Assembly: GCA_037367355.1 (NCBI GenBank)
Contig: CM074701.1
Span: 744,001 to 808,000, forward strand
DNA length: 64,000 bases
Reading direction: 5' to 3'
DNA from: Neoscytalidium dimidiatum
Taxonomy: Eukaryota; Ascomycota; Dothideomycetes; Botryosphaeriales; Botryosphaeriaceae
A program made the translations under genes and the position numbers. The notes beneath the pieces were generated by a model. It saw only the letters and a program-made list of their open reading frames with translations, was not told the origin of the DNA and searched no databases. Position 1 is the stretch's first letter. Every line of letters begins with the position of its first letter. Of this stretch, positions 1 through 8,734 are shown piece after piece.

Positions 1-99
1 TATAGTGGCAAATACTGTATTTTCGGCGGCTTCAAGAATGACGAGTACTCTAATGGCCTATCTGGCACTATGTATACGATCTGCGACGGTCTTCCCTGA
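1..99 (+). CDS. 3' end of a possible Cys-containing protein (partial)
   Basis: The window opens inside a reading frame of 32 codons that ends at TGA 97-99. It is rich in Gly, Tyr and Asn, holds two cysteines (residues 6 and 28 of the visible part) and ends -CDGLP. Composition resembles the tail of a small secreted protein like the neighbours to the right, but the start, any signal peptide and most of the protein lie outside the window. A 32-codon open frame can arise by chance, so this is only a suggestion. Confidence 0.25.
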   Translation, partial: YSGKYCIFGGFKNDEYSNGLSGTMYTICDGLP

Positions 100-1038
100 T
101 GGAGCTAGAACCACATTCCGAGGTTCAAGCGATCGAATACTCTCGTTAGCCAAATATCTAGGCTAAGAAGCATGGGAATTGATTCCCTACATACCCCAAT
201 TCCATGATCAGGTCAGGGTCTCCTCAACCGAAATTATCGAAACCTGGTTTGGGTTTGGAGGTTCCCGATACGAACACTGGGTGATCACATTTTGACCTCT
301 TTAACTTTCCCCGACGGACGCTATTCGTGAACTTTAATCCTTCACCACTGGCGGACGCGCCAACTCCGAATAGATGATTCCAGACGTGATGATAGTTACG
401 AGGGACTGAGCTTGGGCCATTATCGTGGCATGCCTTGCTGCTCCTCATGGAGATACGGGGACAGAAATAAAGCGGAAAAGAACCTTCTCAATCAAGTACA
501 ATAAATACTTCAAACTCCATTTGCTTATTTAGTGAGAGCACGAGGTAGCAAACTTTGATATAAGGTTGTTTCAACTTGCGAGAAAAAACGCCACGAGGAT
601 GCTTCGTGCTCTATCTTATATCAGCGTGATGATCCCAGAAGCACCAGAAAAACATATTGAAGTCTCCAGTAGTGCACAAAAACAAAGGTTGGAGATGGTC
701 CGTATAAGTTAGAATATCATCAAAGAAGCTGGTTCGGAGTGTGGTTGACATTAGGAGAGGAAATGGATTGTGAGGCCCTTTCTTTTTGACTTTCGCTTAT
801 GTGTCGCGTGCGCTGCAAATTTCAGCTTCACCACATGAGAACCCCCACCGAAACACTGATCTGAGATGATGACTTCATCAAGATTCCATTCTCAGGCATA
901 CGGACTGCGCATGTTAAACATGAATTTAGCGTCTATGCCTACGTACAAAATCTCAAGTGAATTGCCAGCCCAGCCCGACCATTATCTACAGATCACATGC
1001 ATTGTTTTGTGGATAACGACCGCAAGAAATGCAGCCGT
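100..1038. other. Intergenic, no gene seen
   Basis: About 0.9 kb of mixed composition. Only short frames are present, none with a signal peptide or a family motif. It serves as 3' flank of the minus-strand secreted-protein gene that follows. Confidence 0.5.
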
Positions 1039-1432
1039 CTACCAGGGGCAGGCCGAGTCGCCGCTACCCTGGCTTGTACAGCAGTCGTGCCAGTCGTTGC
1101 CGCTGATGCTCTCGGCGATGCAGTAGATGCCCTGGTAATAAACCTTGCCTCCCTCGTCGAAGTAGGCTGGGTTGAAATGGTAATATTAGCTGTATTGGTA
1201 TCGCAAGCGGAGCTTTGGGTAGCATACCGGTCTTGCCGCCAAACTTAGGACAGCAGGTCTCGGTGTCGGTGTCGACGAGTGCCCGATCGGATCCAACCTG
1301 GCAAGCGCACGCACCATGGTTGTCCGCCGACACAGCGCTGGGGAATCATGTCAGTTGATATTCGGAAAGGTCCTGGAGGAGTACCCACGAGAGGAAAGGG
1401 AGGAGCGAGAAGACGACGGCAAGGAACTTCAT
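1039..1432 (-). CDS. Small secreted 8-cysteine protein, paralogue A
   Basis: Three exons on the minus strand: 1432-1389, 1337-1228 and 1166-1039; introns of 51 and 61 bp, the first with a GTGGGT donor. The product is 93 aa: a signal peptide (MKFLAVVFSLLPFLSAVSA, predicted by eye) and a mature part of about 74 aa with eight cysteines in the order CxC, CC, C, CC, C, ending in CPW and the stop. It is a clear paralogue of the divergent gene at 2141-2539: the segments HGxCACQVG, TCC, DW/AWxxCC, SQGxGDxACPW are shared, and both proteins are 93 aa. A GATAAAA element lies at 1532-1526 on this strand, about 95 bp before the ATG. No known family is recognised. A disulfide-stabilised extracellular (effector-like) protein is inferred from size, signal peptide and cysteines only. 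Confidence 0.8.
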
Positions 1433-2140
1433 GATTGCTATTTGAAGGATTTGGATGGAGGGTATCTCGTCGTGGACTGAAGTATTTCAATGATGGTCCA
1501 GGTGAGCGAAAGGGCCTTTAGGCCCTTTTATCCTCACATATCTCCTACTCAGCGGATGTTCGACGGATGCTCGACCGATTCACTGTCAGAAGGCACTTAC
1601 CAGGCCTGCTGCTGATTTTGCGCTGATACGACGCAAATGTCCGTGTACCAAAGAGGGGGCCGTATTCCGGCCGGCCTCGGTGTCAGCAGGTCCTTGAAAG
1701 CCTTTACCCTCAATGGTAGCCACTTGACCTGTTGAGGCCTAGGGATTTCCGTAGGCGCTGTAGTCAGCGCAAAGACACCCTTGACCCCCTACTGACCCGA
1801 ACTAGAGTTCCCTTGTATATGCAGCGGTGAGGGCCTCGACCATCTCGCATCCACCATGAGATTTTCTCCCTCAGGTAGAAATGATTCATAGTCTAATTAC
1901 AAGATATTGCGTGCTATTCCGATTGGTTCTGTTAGGTCCTGAATGCTCGTACAAACGATCTTTCAACGAGTCGTAGTGCCAAGACATCCCGAGGACATTA
2001 CTGAGGTCTCTTTGCAAAGGAGATCGTAAGAAAAATATAAAGCGCCAGGCCTAAGCACCTGTCAGTGACTCTTGAATTCGTCTCAGAAGAAACGTTAGAA
2101 TCATCCCAGCAACAACGAACATCTTTTTACCTCATACACA
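1433..2140. promoter_or_regulatory. Shared divergent promoter of the paralogous secreted-protein pair
   Basis: 708 bp separate the two start codons. TATA-like elements face outward: GATAAAA (minus, 1532-1526) about 95 bp before gene A and TATAAA (plus, 2036-2041) about 100 bp before gene B. The equal spacing supports the chosen starts. I cannot name activator sites. Confidence 0.55.
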
Positions 2141-2539
2141 ATGAAGTTCCCGACCGTCATTCTCGGCGCTCTCGCCCTCTTCCTGCCGTAAGCTCTCTGC
2201 CTCACCACCGTAGGTATATGTACAACAGCCGCTGATGAGCTCTACAGGGCCATTCATGCAGACTCTCATGGCCTTTGTGCTTGCCAGGTCGGAACCGATA
2301 GTCAACTCAACGACAAGGCTACTGGTACTTGCTGTGGACAGTGGGGCGGCGAGCTCACTACCGTCCCTGCAGGAAACAGGATTCGCTGGGCTGGCGACTA
2401 CGTAAGTGGCGGCCTGGGCCCCCAAGACCGAGATGAGAGTTGACCGACTTTTGTGCAGTGCCAGCACGATATTGATGGGGATGCCTGGTACGAGTGTTGC
2501 CACTCTCAAGGCGCCGGAGATGCTGCGTGCCCCTGGTAG
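2141..2539 (+). CDS. Small secreted 8-cysteine protein, paralogue B
   Basis: Exons 2141-2187, 2248-2401 and 2459-2539 (introns 60 and 57 bp, GTAAGC/GTAAGT donors) encode 93 aa: a signal peptide (MKFPTVILGALALFLP plus AIHA) and a mature domain with the same CxC-CC-C-CC-C framework and CPW ending as paralogue A. Intron 1 is phase 2 near the signal-peptide end in both genes. Intron 2 is phase 0 just before the fifth cysteine here, but phase 1 about 14 residues earlier in paralogue A. The open frame running antisense over the locus is a shadow. Function unknown; an apoplastic/secreted role is inferred. The family is not one I recognise by name. Confidence 0.82.
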
Positions 2540-3854
2540 ATGGGATAGCCTAGAATATTAGACCATAGTGTCTACTGTTCTATTAGTCTTTAGTAGTTTT
2601 TAAGAGGTTATCATGAATATCAGTTTCAAATGCCTTATTTCTTCGCAAATACTGTTAATGTGCAACGTGCGTTTATGGTTTAAACAACCGCCGCACTTAA
2701 ATTCAGGAGTCTTGGGCGATATGCTTATTGCAATGTCCGAGCTCAAACCGCAAATGGTATTTTTCGTGCGCTTTCCGTGCAGTGGGAAAGGCCACCATGC
2801 AATGAAAAAATTTTGACCAATCGGCCTCTTTATTCGTGCATGCACGGGGATTTTCGTCGTAGTATAGACACATCACCTGCCGTTGCCACCATAATACGGA
2901 AACTTGCGGCGTAGTGCGGAGTTTAGGGTCAAAGCGCAGAACACACCAAAACCTAATCGGTCACCCGTATGACCGTTGAAGGCCGTGGCAGATCGAACTG
3001 CGGGCCGTGCGGAGCAGCCGTTCGCCGCAACTCCATGCCCACGGCCACCCAACTAAAATTCTCGGTCTGTCCACCATATTCCATCTTGAATCAGCAGAGT
3101 CGCTGCTTTGCCCAGTCTCTTCGTATACGCTTTTCTCTTGACTCAGCTTCAGGCGGACACTGTGGTGTCTCACCATGCACCTCAATAGTGCTGGCCCTGT
3201 CGTAGGGCGTATTCCGTACTGCGCTCAAGCCCAAAAGGATGTATACATATGTTCAAATATGCAGATCCCAGTCTACCCCTGGGGCTTCCTAAGGCGGCGA
3301 TGGCGACAAAGGTATGCCAAACCCCATACTTTGTGCCGGCTAAAGACATCAGCAAAATCTTGAAAGGTCTCAAACAGATGTATCAATTCATTCGTCGAAA
3401 GTCAAAATGGCTATAGAGACTGTTGCAACTGCTGTTATGTGTTCTATCAGCACCATCTCGATAATTAGACAAGTTTGATCGTGTCGGGCAAACCCTACTA
3501 GTGACGCATCCCGCGTCCGCTCATACGAGTAATTGCGGTGAGGTCACGCTAACACAACTCGTAGCTATGGCCATAGTTGGTGTAGCAGTAAGGCCGGAAG
3601 CGCACGGAAATTGCTTCGTTTTACTATGTGTCCTTAGACGATGACAATGCGTAGCATCTCGACTCGGTTCACGAGTCTTTGCATTGCTACGTCTTGTTCC
3701 CCTCGGATACCTGACTAGATGGACTTTTACTATGTCTATAAATGAGCCAAGCGGGAGTACTTCTGGAGGGAGAATCTCACTAGGCAAGGCCACTCATTCT
3801 CTTTGTATAGCTACTCATATCTCACACTCTTTCCAATTTCTACAACGCTTCACC
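2540..3854. other. Intergenic with TATA box of the RNase gene
   Basis: 1.3 kb with no supportable gene; open frames on both strands are short and lack motifs. A TATAAA at 3737-3742 lies 113 bp before the RNase start codon and is the likely core promoter. Confidence 0.5.
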
Positions 3855-4408
3855 ATGCTGATCTCTGTAAGCATAAAGACTTCTGCAAATGATTGACGAG
3901 CGCGAGAGTTGCTGATGACGTGGTCCCTCGCCCTGCATATAGTACATCATCCCGACCGCACTGCTTATTGCTGGAGCAGTCAGCACTCCCGTGGAGCTGC
4001 AAAAGCGTGCTGGCTACAAGTGCGGGTCAAAGACCTACAGTGCATCAGACTACAACAACTGCATCAACACCCTTTGCCAATATGACGACAGAGCGGGGCC
4101 TGGTGGCTATCCGCACAAGTACAACAACTACGAGGGACTCAACTTTGGATCCGTGAATGGTCTTCTGTACGAGTTTCCTCTGGTCAGTGGTGGTGCTTAC
4201 AGCGGAGGTATGGATACATCACCAGCAATCTCTGATCCTCTGTTTCTCCAGTCACTGACTTCTACTTCTTTTCCGAAAAGGGGCCCCTGGAGCGGATAGA
4301 TGCGTTGCGGATTACGATGCTTCGACAGGTGCTTGCGTCGCAAAGGGTGCCATGACGCACACCGGAGCAGCGAGCAAGAATGGCTTCGTGAAGTGCTCGG
4401 CAATTTGA
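3855..4408 (+). CDS. Secreted guanyl-specific ribonuclease (RNase T1/N1/F1 family)
   Basis: Exons 3855-3866, 3943-4207 and 4281-4408 (introns 76 and 73 bp) give 134 aa. A hydrophobic signal peptide is followed by a dibasic KR at 25-26, a likely Kex2 cut, leaving a mature enzyme of 108 aa, close to the roughly 104 aa of RNase T1. Family residues are all present: Tyr60 and His62 in YPHKYNNYEG, Glu81 in YEFP, Arg99 in PGADR and His119 in THTG, matching T1 Tyr38, His40, Glu58, Arg77 and His92. Six cysteines (31, 44, 49, 100, 111, 131) suggest up to three disulfides. The family cleaves single-stranded RNA 3' of G via a 2',3'-cyclic phosphate and acts outside the cell. The first exon codes only four residues; the chosen start gives the signal peptide in frame and has a TATA box 113 bp upstream. 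Confidence 0.88.
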
Positions 4409-5048
4409 GCTTGACGCCTGTGGTCGTCTACCTCTGCGATTGTGCCATGAGATCAAGCGCCCCACAGTCTCCGGCAATTCGAACTACCTCAGTTTCCTCC
4501 ATTTTTTACGTGGTGTAGGGACTGAATATACTTGGGACTTTCTGAACGGCGGGGGAAAATGGAACATCGCAGAATCTCCGTACATAGGATTTCACAAATA
4601 ATACATACATCTGAAACCGCTAAACCTGATCGGTATCCTTGATCATGTTCAACCACGTGCCGTATCACGTTTTTGAAAACAAGGCAAGAAAAGACGTTGC
4701 CACGTTTGTAGTAACATATCAATTAAAGAGAAAAAGAAGATTCCCCAACCAGCACACCGGCGCCGCCAAACACCGCCAACCCACCAACCCACACCGCCAG
4801 CGTCTCCAAGACGACGCCGCTCTGTTCGCCCCGCGGGCCGATCAGAGCTCGCGCGCGCCAGCCAAGACGATCACAATTCCGCACGCTTCCGAGAAGCTTC
4901 GAATTGCGCACATCGGGAGCGATACTTCTATCGGCCCGCGCACCACCCTCGTCCAAACCGCCAACGTCGCGTCGCCACCATTTCCTCCAACCACAACAAC
5001 CAAAGGAGAGGGGAAAAAAAAAAAAAGAAAACCAACAAGCCATCCACC
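4409..5048. other. Intergenic / 5' leader of the DUF3632 gene
   Basis: The first half is AT-leaning 3' flank of the RNase gene. The last 350 bp are C- and A-rich with an A run (5015-5028) and end in a CCACCATGACC start context, typical of a fungal 5' UTR. The long plus-strand frame across it (4639-5052) has no family features. Confidence 0.5.
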
Positions 5049-5964
5049 ATGACCGACACCACTCCAACCCGAGGCGCCTTTTCCGGACGCGGCTTCCGCG
5101 GCCGCGGCCGCGGCGGCAACAGCGGCAGCAGCAGCGCCGGCGCGACCAGGCCTCCCCCGTCCCCAGCGACCACCCAGGCCGTCGCCATCCTCGCCGACGC
5201 CTCGCTGCCGCCGGCCGAGGCGGCCAAGGCCCTGGCCGCGCCCGCGGTGGCCGCGCACGCGAAGCCGGAAGCCGCGGCGGCCGGCGAGGCCGCGCTGTGG
5301 GACCTTTGGAACGGGGTCGTCGAGGCGGCGGCGCGGACGCCGCACGCGGAGCAGGGCCGCGTGGTGGACGTCGTGGCCGCGATCAAGGGGCTGGGCGGGC
5401 CGCCGTTCGAGGTTTGGGGCGAGAGGCTCGGGTGGGGCGATTTGCCGCTGTTGGGGCCGGCGCTGAGGGAGAGGTGGGATGATGGTACGTCCTTTCTGCT
5501 TTTCCTTCCCTTACTGGTGTGCGGTTTTTTTTTTTTTTTTTTTTTGAGGGGGTTCTTGTTGCTGATAGCGGGATGTAGATGCGTTGGATCGGGTGGGCTT
5601 GAATGCTTTTGCGGCAAGGCTTACGGCGGCGGAAGTGGCGGACTTTTCGCTGTACGGTGTGTGGACGTTGCGTGGGGCGTTGGAGGCGGCAGGGACGGCT
5701 GGGCTGACTGAAGTGCCGGCTGCGGCGGCTTGGTTTGTGTACGCGGGGGAAAAGATTAGGGCGTGGTGTAAGGAAGGGCGGGCGTATGAGGGAAGGGTCG
5801 CGATTCCTGGAGAGGCTGTTGCGGGGAGGGAATGGAAGGGTTATGATGAAGAGAGGTGGAAGTTTTGGGTGGAGCAGTGGAGAAAGGTGAAGGATGATGG
5901 TGTCACACCTCAAAGTAAGGGGCTAGTAGAGGAGGCTACAAAGGAGATCGAAAGATTGTCATGA
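5049..5964 (+). CDS. DUF3632 family protein
   Basis: Exons 5049-5484 and 5579-5964 with a 94 bp intron that contains a run of 21 T (5525-5545); 273 aa. Residues about 9-35 are a Gly/Arg/Ser-rich tail (GRGFRGRGRGG). The rest is the helical, Trp-rich domain seen in fungal DUF3632 proteins: ALWDLWNGVVEAA, WGERLGWGDLPLLGPALRERWDD, LNAFAARLTA, FSLYGVWTLRGALE, and near the C-terminus WKFWVEQWRKV. No catalytic motif, signal peptide or membrane span is visible, so a cytosolic or nuclear protein of unknown function is expected. Exon 1 is much more GC-rich than exon 2. The start is chosen for its consensus context and because the family fold begins soon after. Confidence 0.75.
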
Positions 5965-6244
5965 CCACGAGCACGGCTTACTGATATACGATCTTCCATA
6001 ACAACGTAGCTTTTCCCTGAGATTTGGAACCGGTTTGAATTTGATGATGCTTTCTCCGTTCGCGTTGCCTACGTCGTATCTTGGACTATAATTCAAGCTT
6101 TGGCGACGAGGTTGGAACTTGCTATCAGCGAGGCTGGTTGAGGTTCCGAATTATTTATTGAATGCCGGAAGAACTAAGAAAGAGAGGAACGATGGAAAAC
6201 AGCAAAGAGGAGTGACCTTCGTCTGCCTGGGTCACATTTTGGCA

Positions 6245-6678
6245 TCATATCAAGATAACACCTTTCCCATTGGCGTTCACAGATATCCTCGCTTTCCAAC
6301 TCGGAGTACATAAGCTGACAATGCCTGAGCATTCGTACGGCAAGGTAGACTGATTTTGGCAAAACGTCGGACAGTAGTATCCGACGGCATATTCCCAGAC
6401 CTGACACATGATAGCCATTGTGATGGACTTGTTACAACCCATGATGCGGATAGTGCCCAGACTCGTGCCTGGCGAAGGAGGTGAATGGTAGAGTGTCGGG
6501 AGCGAGTTGGCAGCAGCTCAGCCACAGAAAACACCTCTAAGCCCTCAGGCTGTATCCAACTGTACAGGCGGGGCTTAAAGGAGTCGCGTGCGTCTTTGAA
6601 GTCAGCTATTTCCTCACTATGGACAATGGTAAAGAAAGTGGCGGTGATAAGGGCTATGTGCGGAAGCAGCTGAGCCAT
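6245..6678 (-). CDS. Candidate small secreted 6-cysteine protein
   Basis: Proposed exons on the minus strand: 6678-6618 and 6468-6245, joined by a 149 bp intron (GTGAGG donor; acceptor preceded by a pyrimidine-rich CTCTACC...CTTCGCCAG). The join keeps the frame and gives 94 aa: a typical signal peptide (MAQLLPHIALITATFFTIVHS) followed by a mature peptide of about 73 aa with six cysteines (GCN, MCQ, YCP, FCQ, ECS, LCT). Neither exon alone makes sense: the first runs on into a Cys-poor frame and the second has no export signal. A TATAAT-like element lies about 70 bp upstream. No known family is recognised. The intron is long for this window, which is the main reason for caution. Confidence 0.45.
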
Positions 6679-8622
6679 TGGTTTCTCCAAGTGAATAATG
6701 TAAAAATCAACATTAAGCTCATTAATGATCTAATATCCATTATACCCACAGAGTAATTAAATGAAGACCGTTGATCTATGAGTACTCATCAAGCTTTCGA
6801 CAGGCTGATATTGACGCTATCAGGGTATTCTTTTTCTAATTTTGATGCAGAATCTGGTGGCGTGACAAGTAACTATGGTAAGAAAAGCTTTTACGAGACG
6901 GAATTTACCTACACCATGAATTAAGTTGTCCTTGGTACATAGTAGCAGAAAGATCTAAACGTATTAACAATTAGACCACTGCCTTTTGTTTATGTTAGGA
7001 AAAAAAAATAAAAAGGCTACATAAGGTCATAGACTCGATTATAGAAAACCTCACGGCTGGATTAAGCTTCACACGGTATACAAACGGATAAAATCCAGGA
7101 TCCAGATACTTAAAGGCGCAGAGACTACCAGCGAGGAACAACGTATGCTACGCGTATGTGTCTTAAAATTATTTTCGTGGGCGGAACACAAAATATATAC
7201 TTTTAGATATGATTTATGTTCTATAGAGTACACATATAGGGATACCTTATTGTTTTTAAACTGCTGGATCTTTATGTCTTCGCTTTAGATGGACCCAAGC
7301 GCTGACCGGAAGCGCCGGACAATTTATTAATAAGGTGGATACATGTCTATAATTAGATCACCGTAATGCTCGGTATTTCCAAGTAACAGAACGTCCTTAT
7401 GGCAAGGATGCTTACATAAACTCGACTGCGATTGAGAGCACGAGTAGCTTGAAAAAGGAAAGAAAAAGGAAAGAAAAAGAAGAGACAGAGATGTAAGTAT
7501 GAGTGAGAAGTTTATGTTATATCACTGTGCCTAATGTCACAGTTATCCAGTAAGCGGTAGTGCCTTAGGTACCCGCGTAAGTGAATGTACGGCTCTGAGT
7601 ATTTTTCACTCATACGATCTTCGTTTCGAAGGCCGTACAACCTCTTGCAAATCAACTTACTTCTTGCTCCGACCCGTGCCCGTTGCGCTAATCACAATGC
7701 ACGGAATGTAATCTACCGGCGGGCGAACTCCACAGCACCCGGATTTCATTATATAGTCCATTAAAAGACCTGTAAAACCAGGAGATGTTTGCCAGATAGC
7801 TTTTAATTAGCTTGATTCAATCCACAGGCGTGCATACAGTTTAAAAGGTATAAATGAGCTTGAATTAAATTTTTTCGCTATATCGCTAAGTATAGGTCAA
7901 AGATCAAGTGTTCACTGTTGACGTGAGCTTTAAGGTATATCAGAGATACTAAAATATACTTGTGCAACTTTCAGAAAGCTTAGGAATTCATCAAGGTAGG
8001 CGTAATTGGTTGATTCGAGAGATCTCATTCTCAAATCGCCTCTTTTAACATCGACCCCTGCGATCAAAGCTGGGGTATCTCTGGGTTTCCCGGACCTATT
8101 GTGGTGAGCAACTGCCAGAGCGATCCCAATAGGTTCCTGACGGATTATAAAACCCCCCGTTCTAGAATGTACCTATAGAAAATTGGTCTGTTAGTTTTTA
8201 ACGCGTGGAAGATGACCTTAGGACCGAGCTTTAGTAAGCATACTGTGTGGCCGCAGGGAGACCGTATGAGCACGATGAGTGTAGCAAAAAGTCTACTTTA
8301 TATTGGGCTCATTGGAGTAATGTGACCATGACCAGTAAATTTATTACTCTGCTTATGCTCCGCCAAATGTTGTGGTTTTGCTCGACTTCATTGCAAGCCT
8401 CAATAGTGCTAAGTATACACATACCTACAAATCTCAACATAGCCCGCCCCTTCAAAGCCAGAAAGTATCGTCCTAATTTTCCACTATCACTGAGTGATGA
8501 TTCTTCAATTTTGAACATCATGCCAACTATTTGGGAGGTGCGTCCAGCATGGAGGGGAGTCTGGTCGGAAAAAATGAAGGCTATAAATTTTGTTTGTTTT
8601 TGATTACTCATATTCAACTACC
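6679..8622. other. AT-rich gene desert
   Basis: 1.9 kb, strongly AT-rich between about 6.7 and 8.0 kb, with a purine-rich AAAGGAAAGAAA repeat at 7450-7485. No open frame has family features. The composition could fit a decayed, possibly RIP-mutated element, but I could find no terminal repeats or residual protein similarity, so this is only a suspicion. Confidence 0.4.
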
Positions 8623-8709
8623 TCCGTTATGGTCTAGGGGTTAGGATTCTCCGCTTTCAACATCACTGAACGAGCCGGAGCGGCCCGGGTTCGATTCCCG
8701 GTAACGGAA
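8623..8709 (+). tRNA. tRNA-Glu(UUC) with a 15-nt intron
   Basis: The acceptor stem TCCGTTA (8623-8629) pairs with TAACGGA (8702-8708), discriminator A at 8709. The anticodon stem CTCCG (8649-8653) pairs with CGGAG (8676-8680). Loop C-T-TTC-A is followed by an intron at 8660-8674, one base 3' of the anticodon, the standard nuclear position; removal leaves a 7-nt loop and a 72-nt tRNA. Anticodon TTC is at 8656-8658. The A box (TGGTCTAGGGG, 8630-8640) and B box (GGTTCGATTCC, 8688-8698) fit the RNA polymerase III consensus. Confidence 0.95.
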
Positions 8710-8722
8710 ATACAAATATTTC

Positions 8723-8734
8723 TTTTAATTTTTT
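8723..8734 (+). terminator. RNA polymerase III T-run terminator of tRNA-Glu
   Basis: TTTT at 8723-8726 and a six-T run at 8729-8734 lie 14-25 bases after the tRNA 3' end, as expected for Pol III termination. Confidence 0.7.

Noticed and set aside
4639..5052. 137-codon frame before the DUF3632 gene
   Set aside because: Covers the C- and A-rich 5' leader, no family features, overlaps the consensus start of the real gene.
7450..7485. Short AAAGGAAAGAAA repeats considered as a CRISPR-like or satellite array
   Set aside because: Units are adjacent purine repeats without unique spacers; simple sequence only, in a eukaryotic genome.
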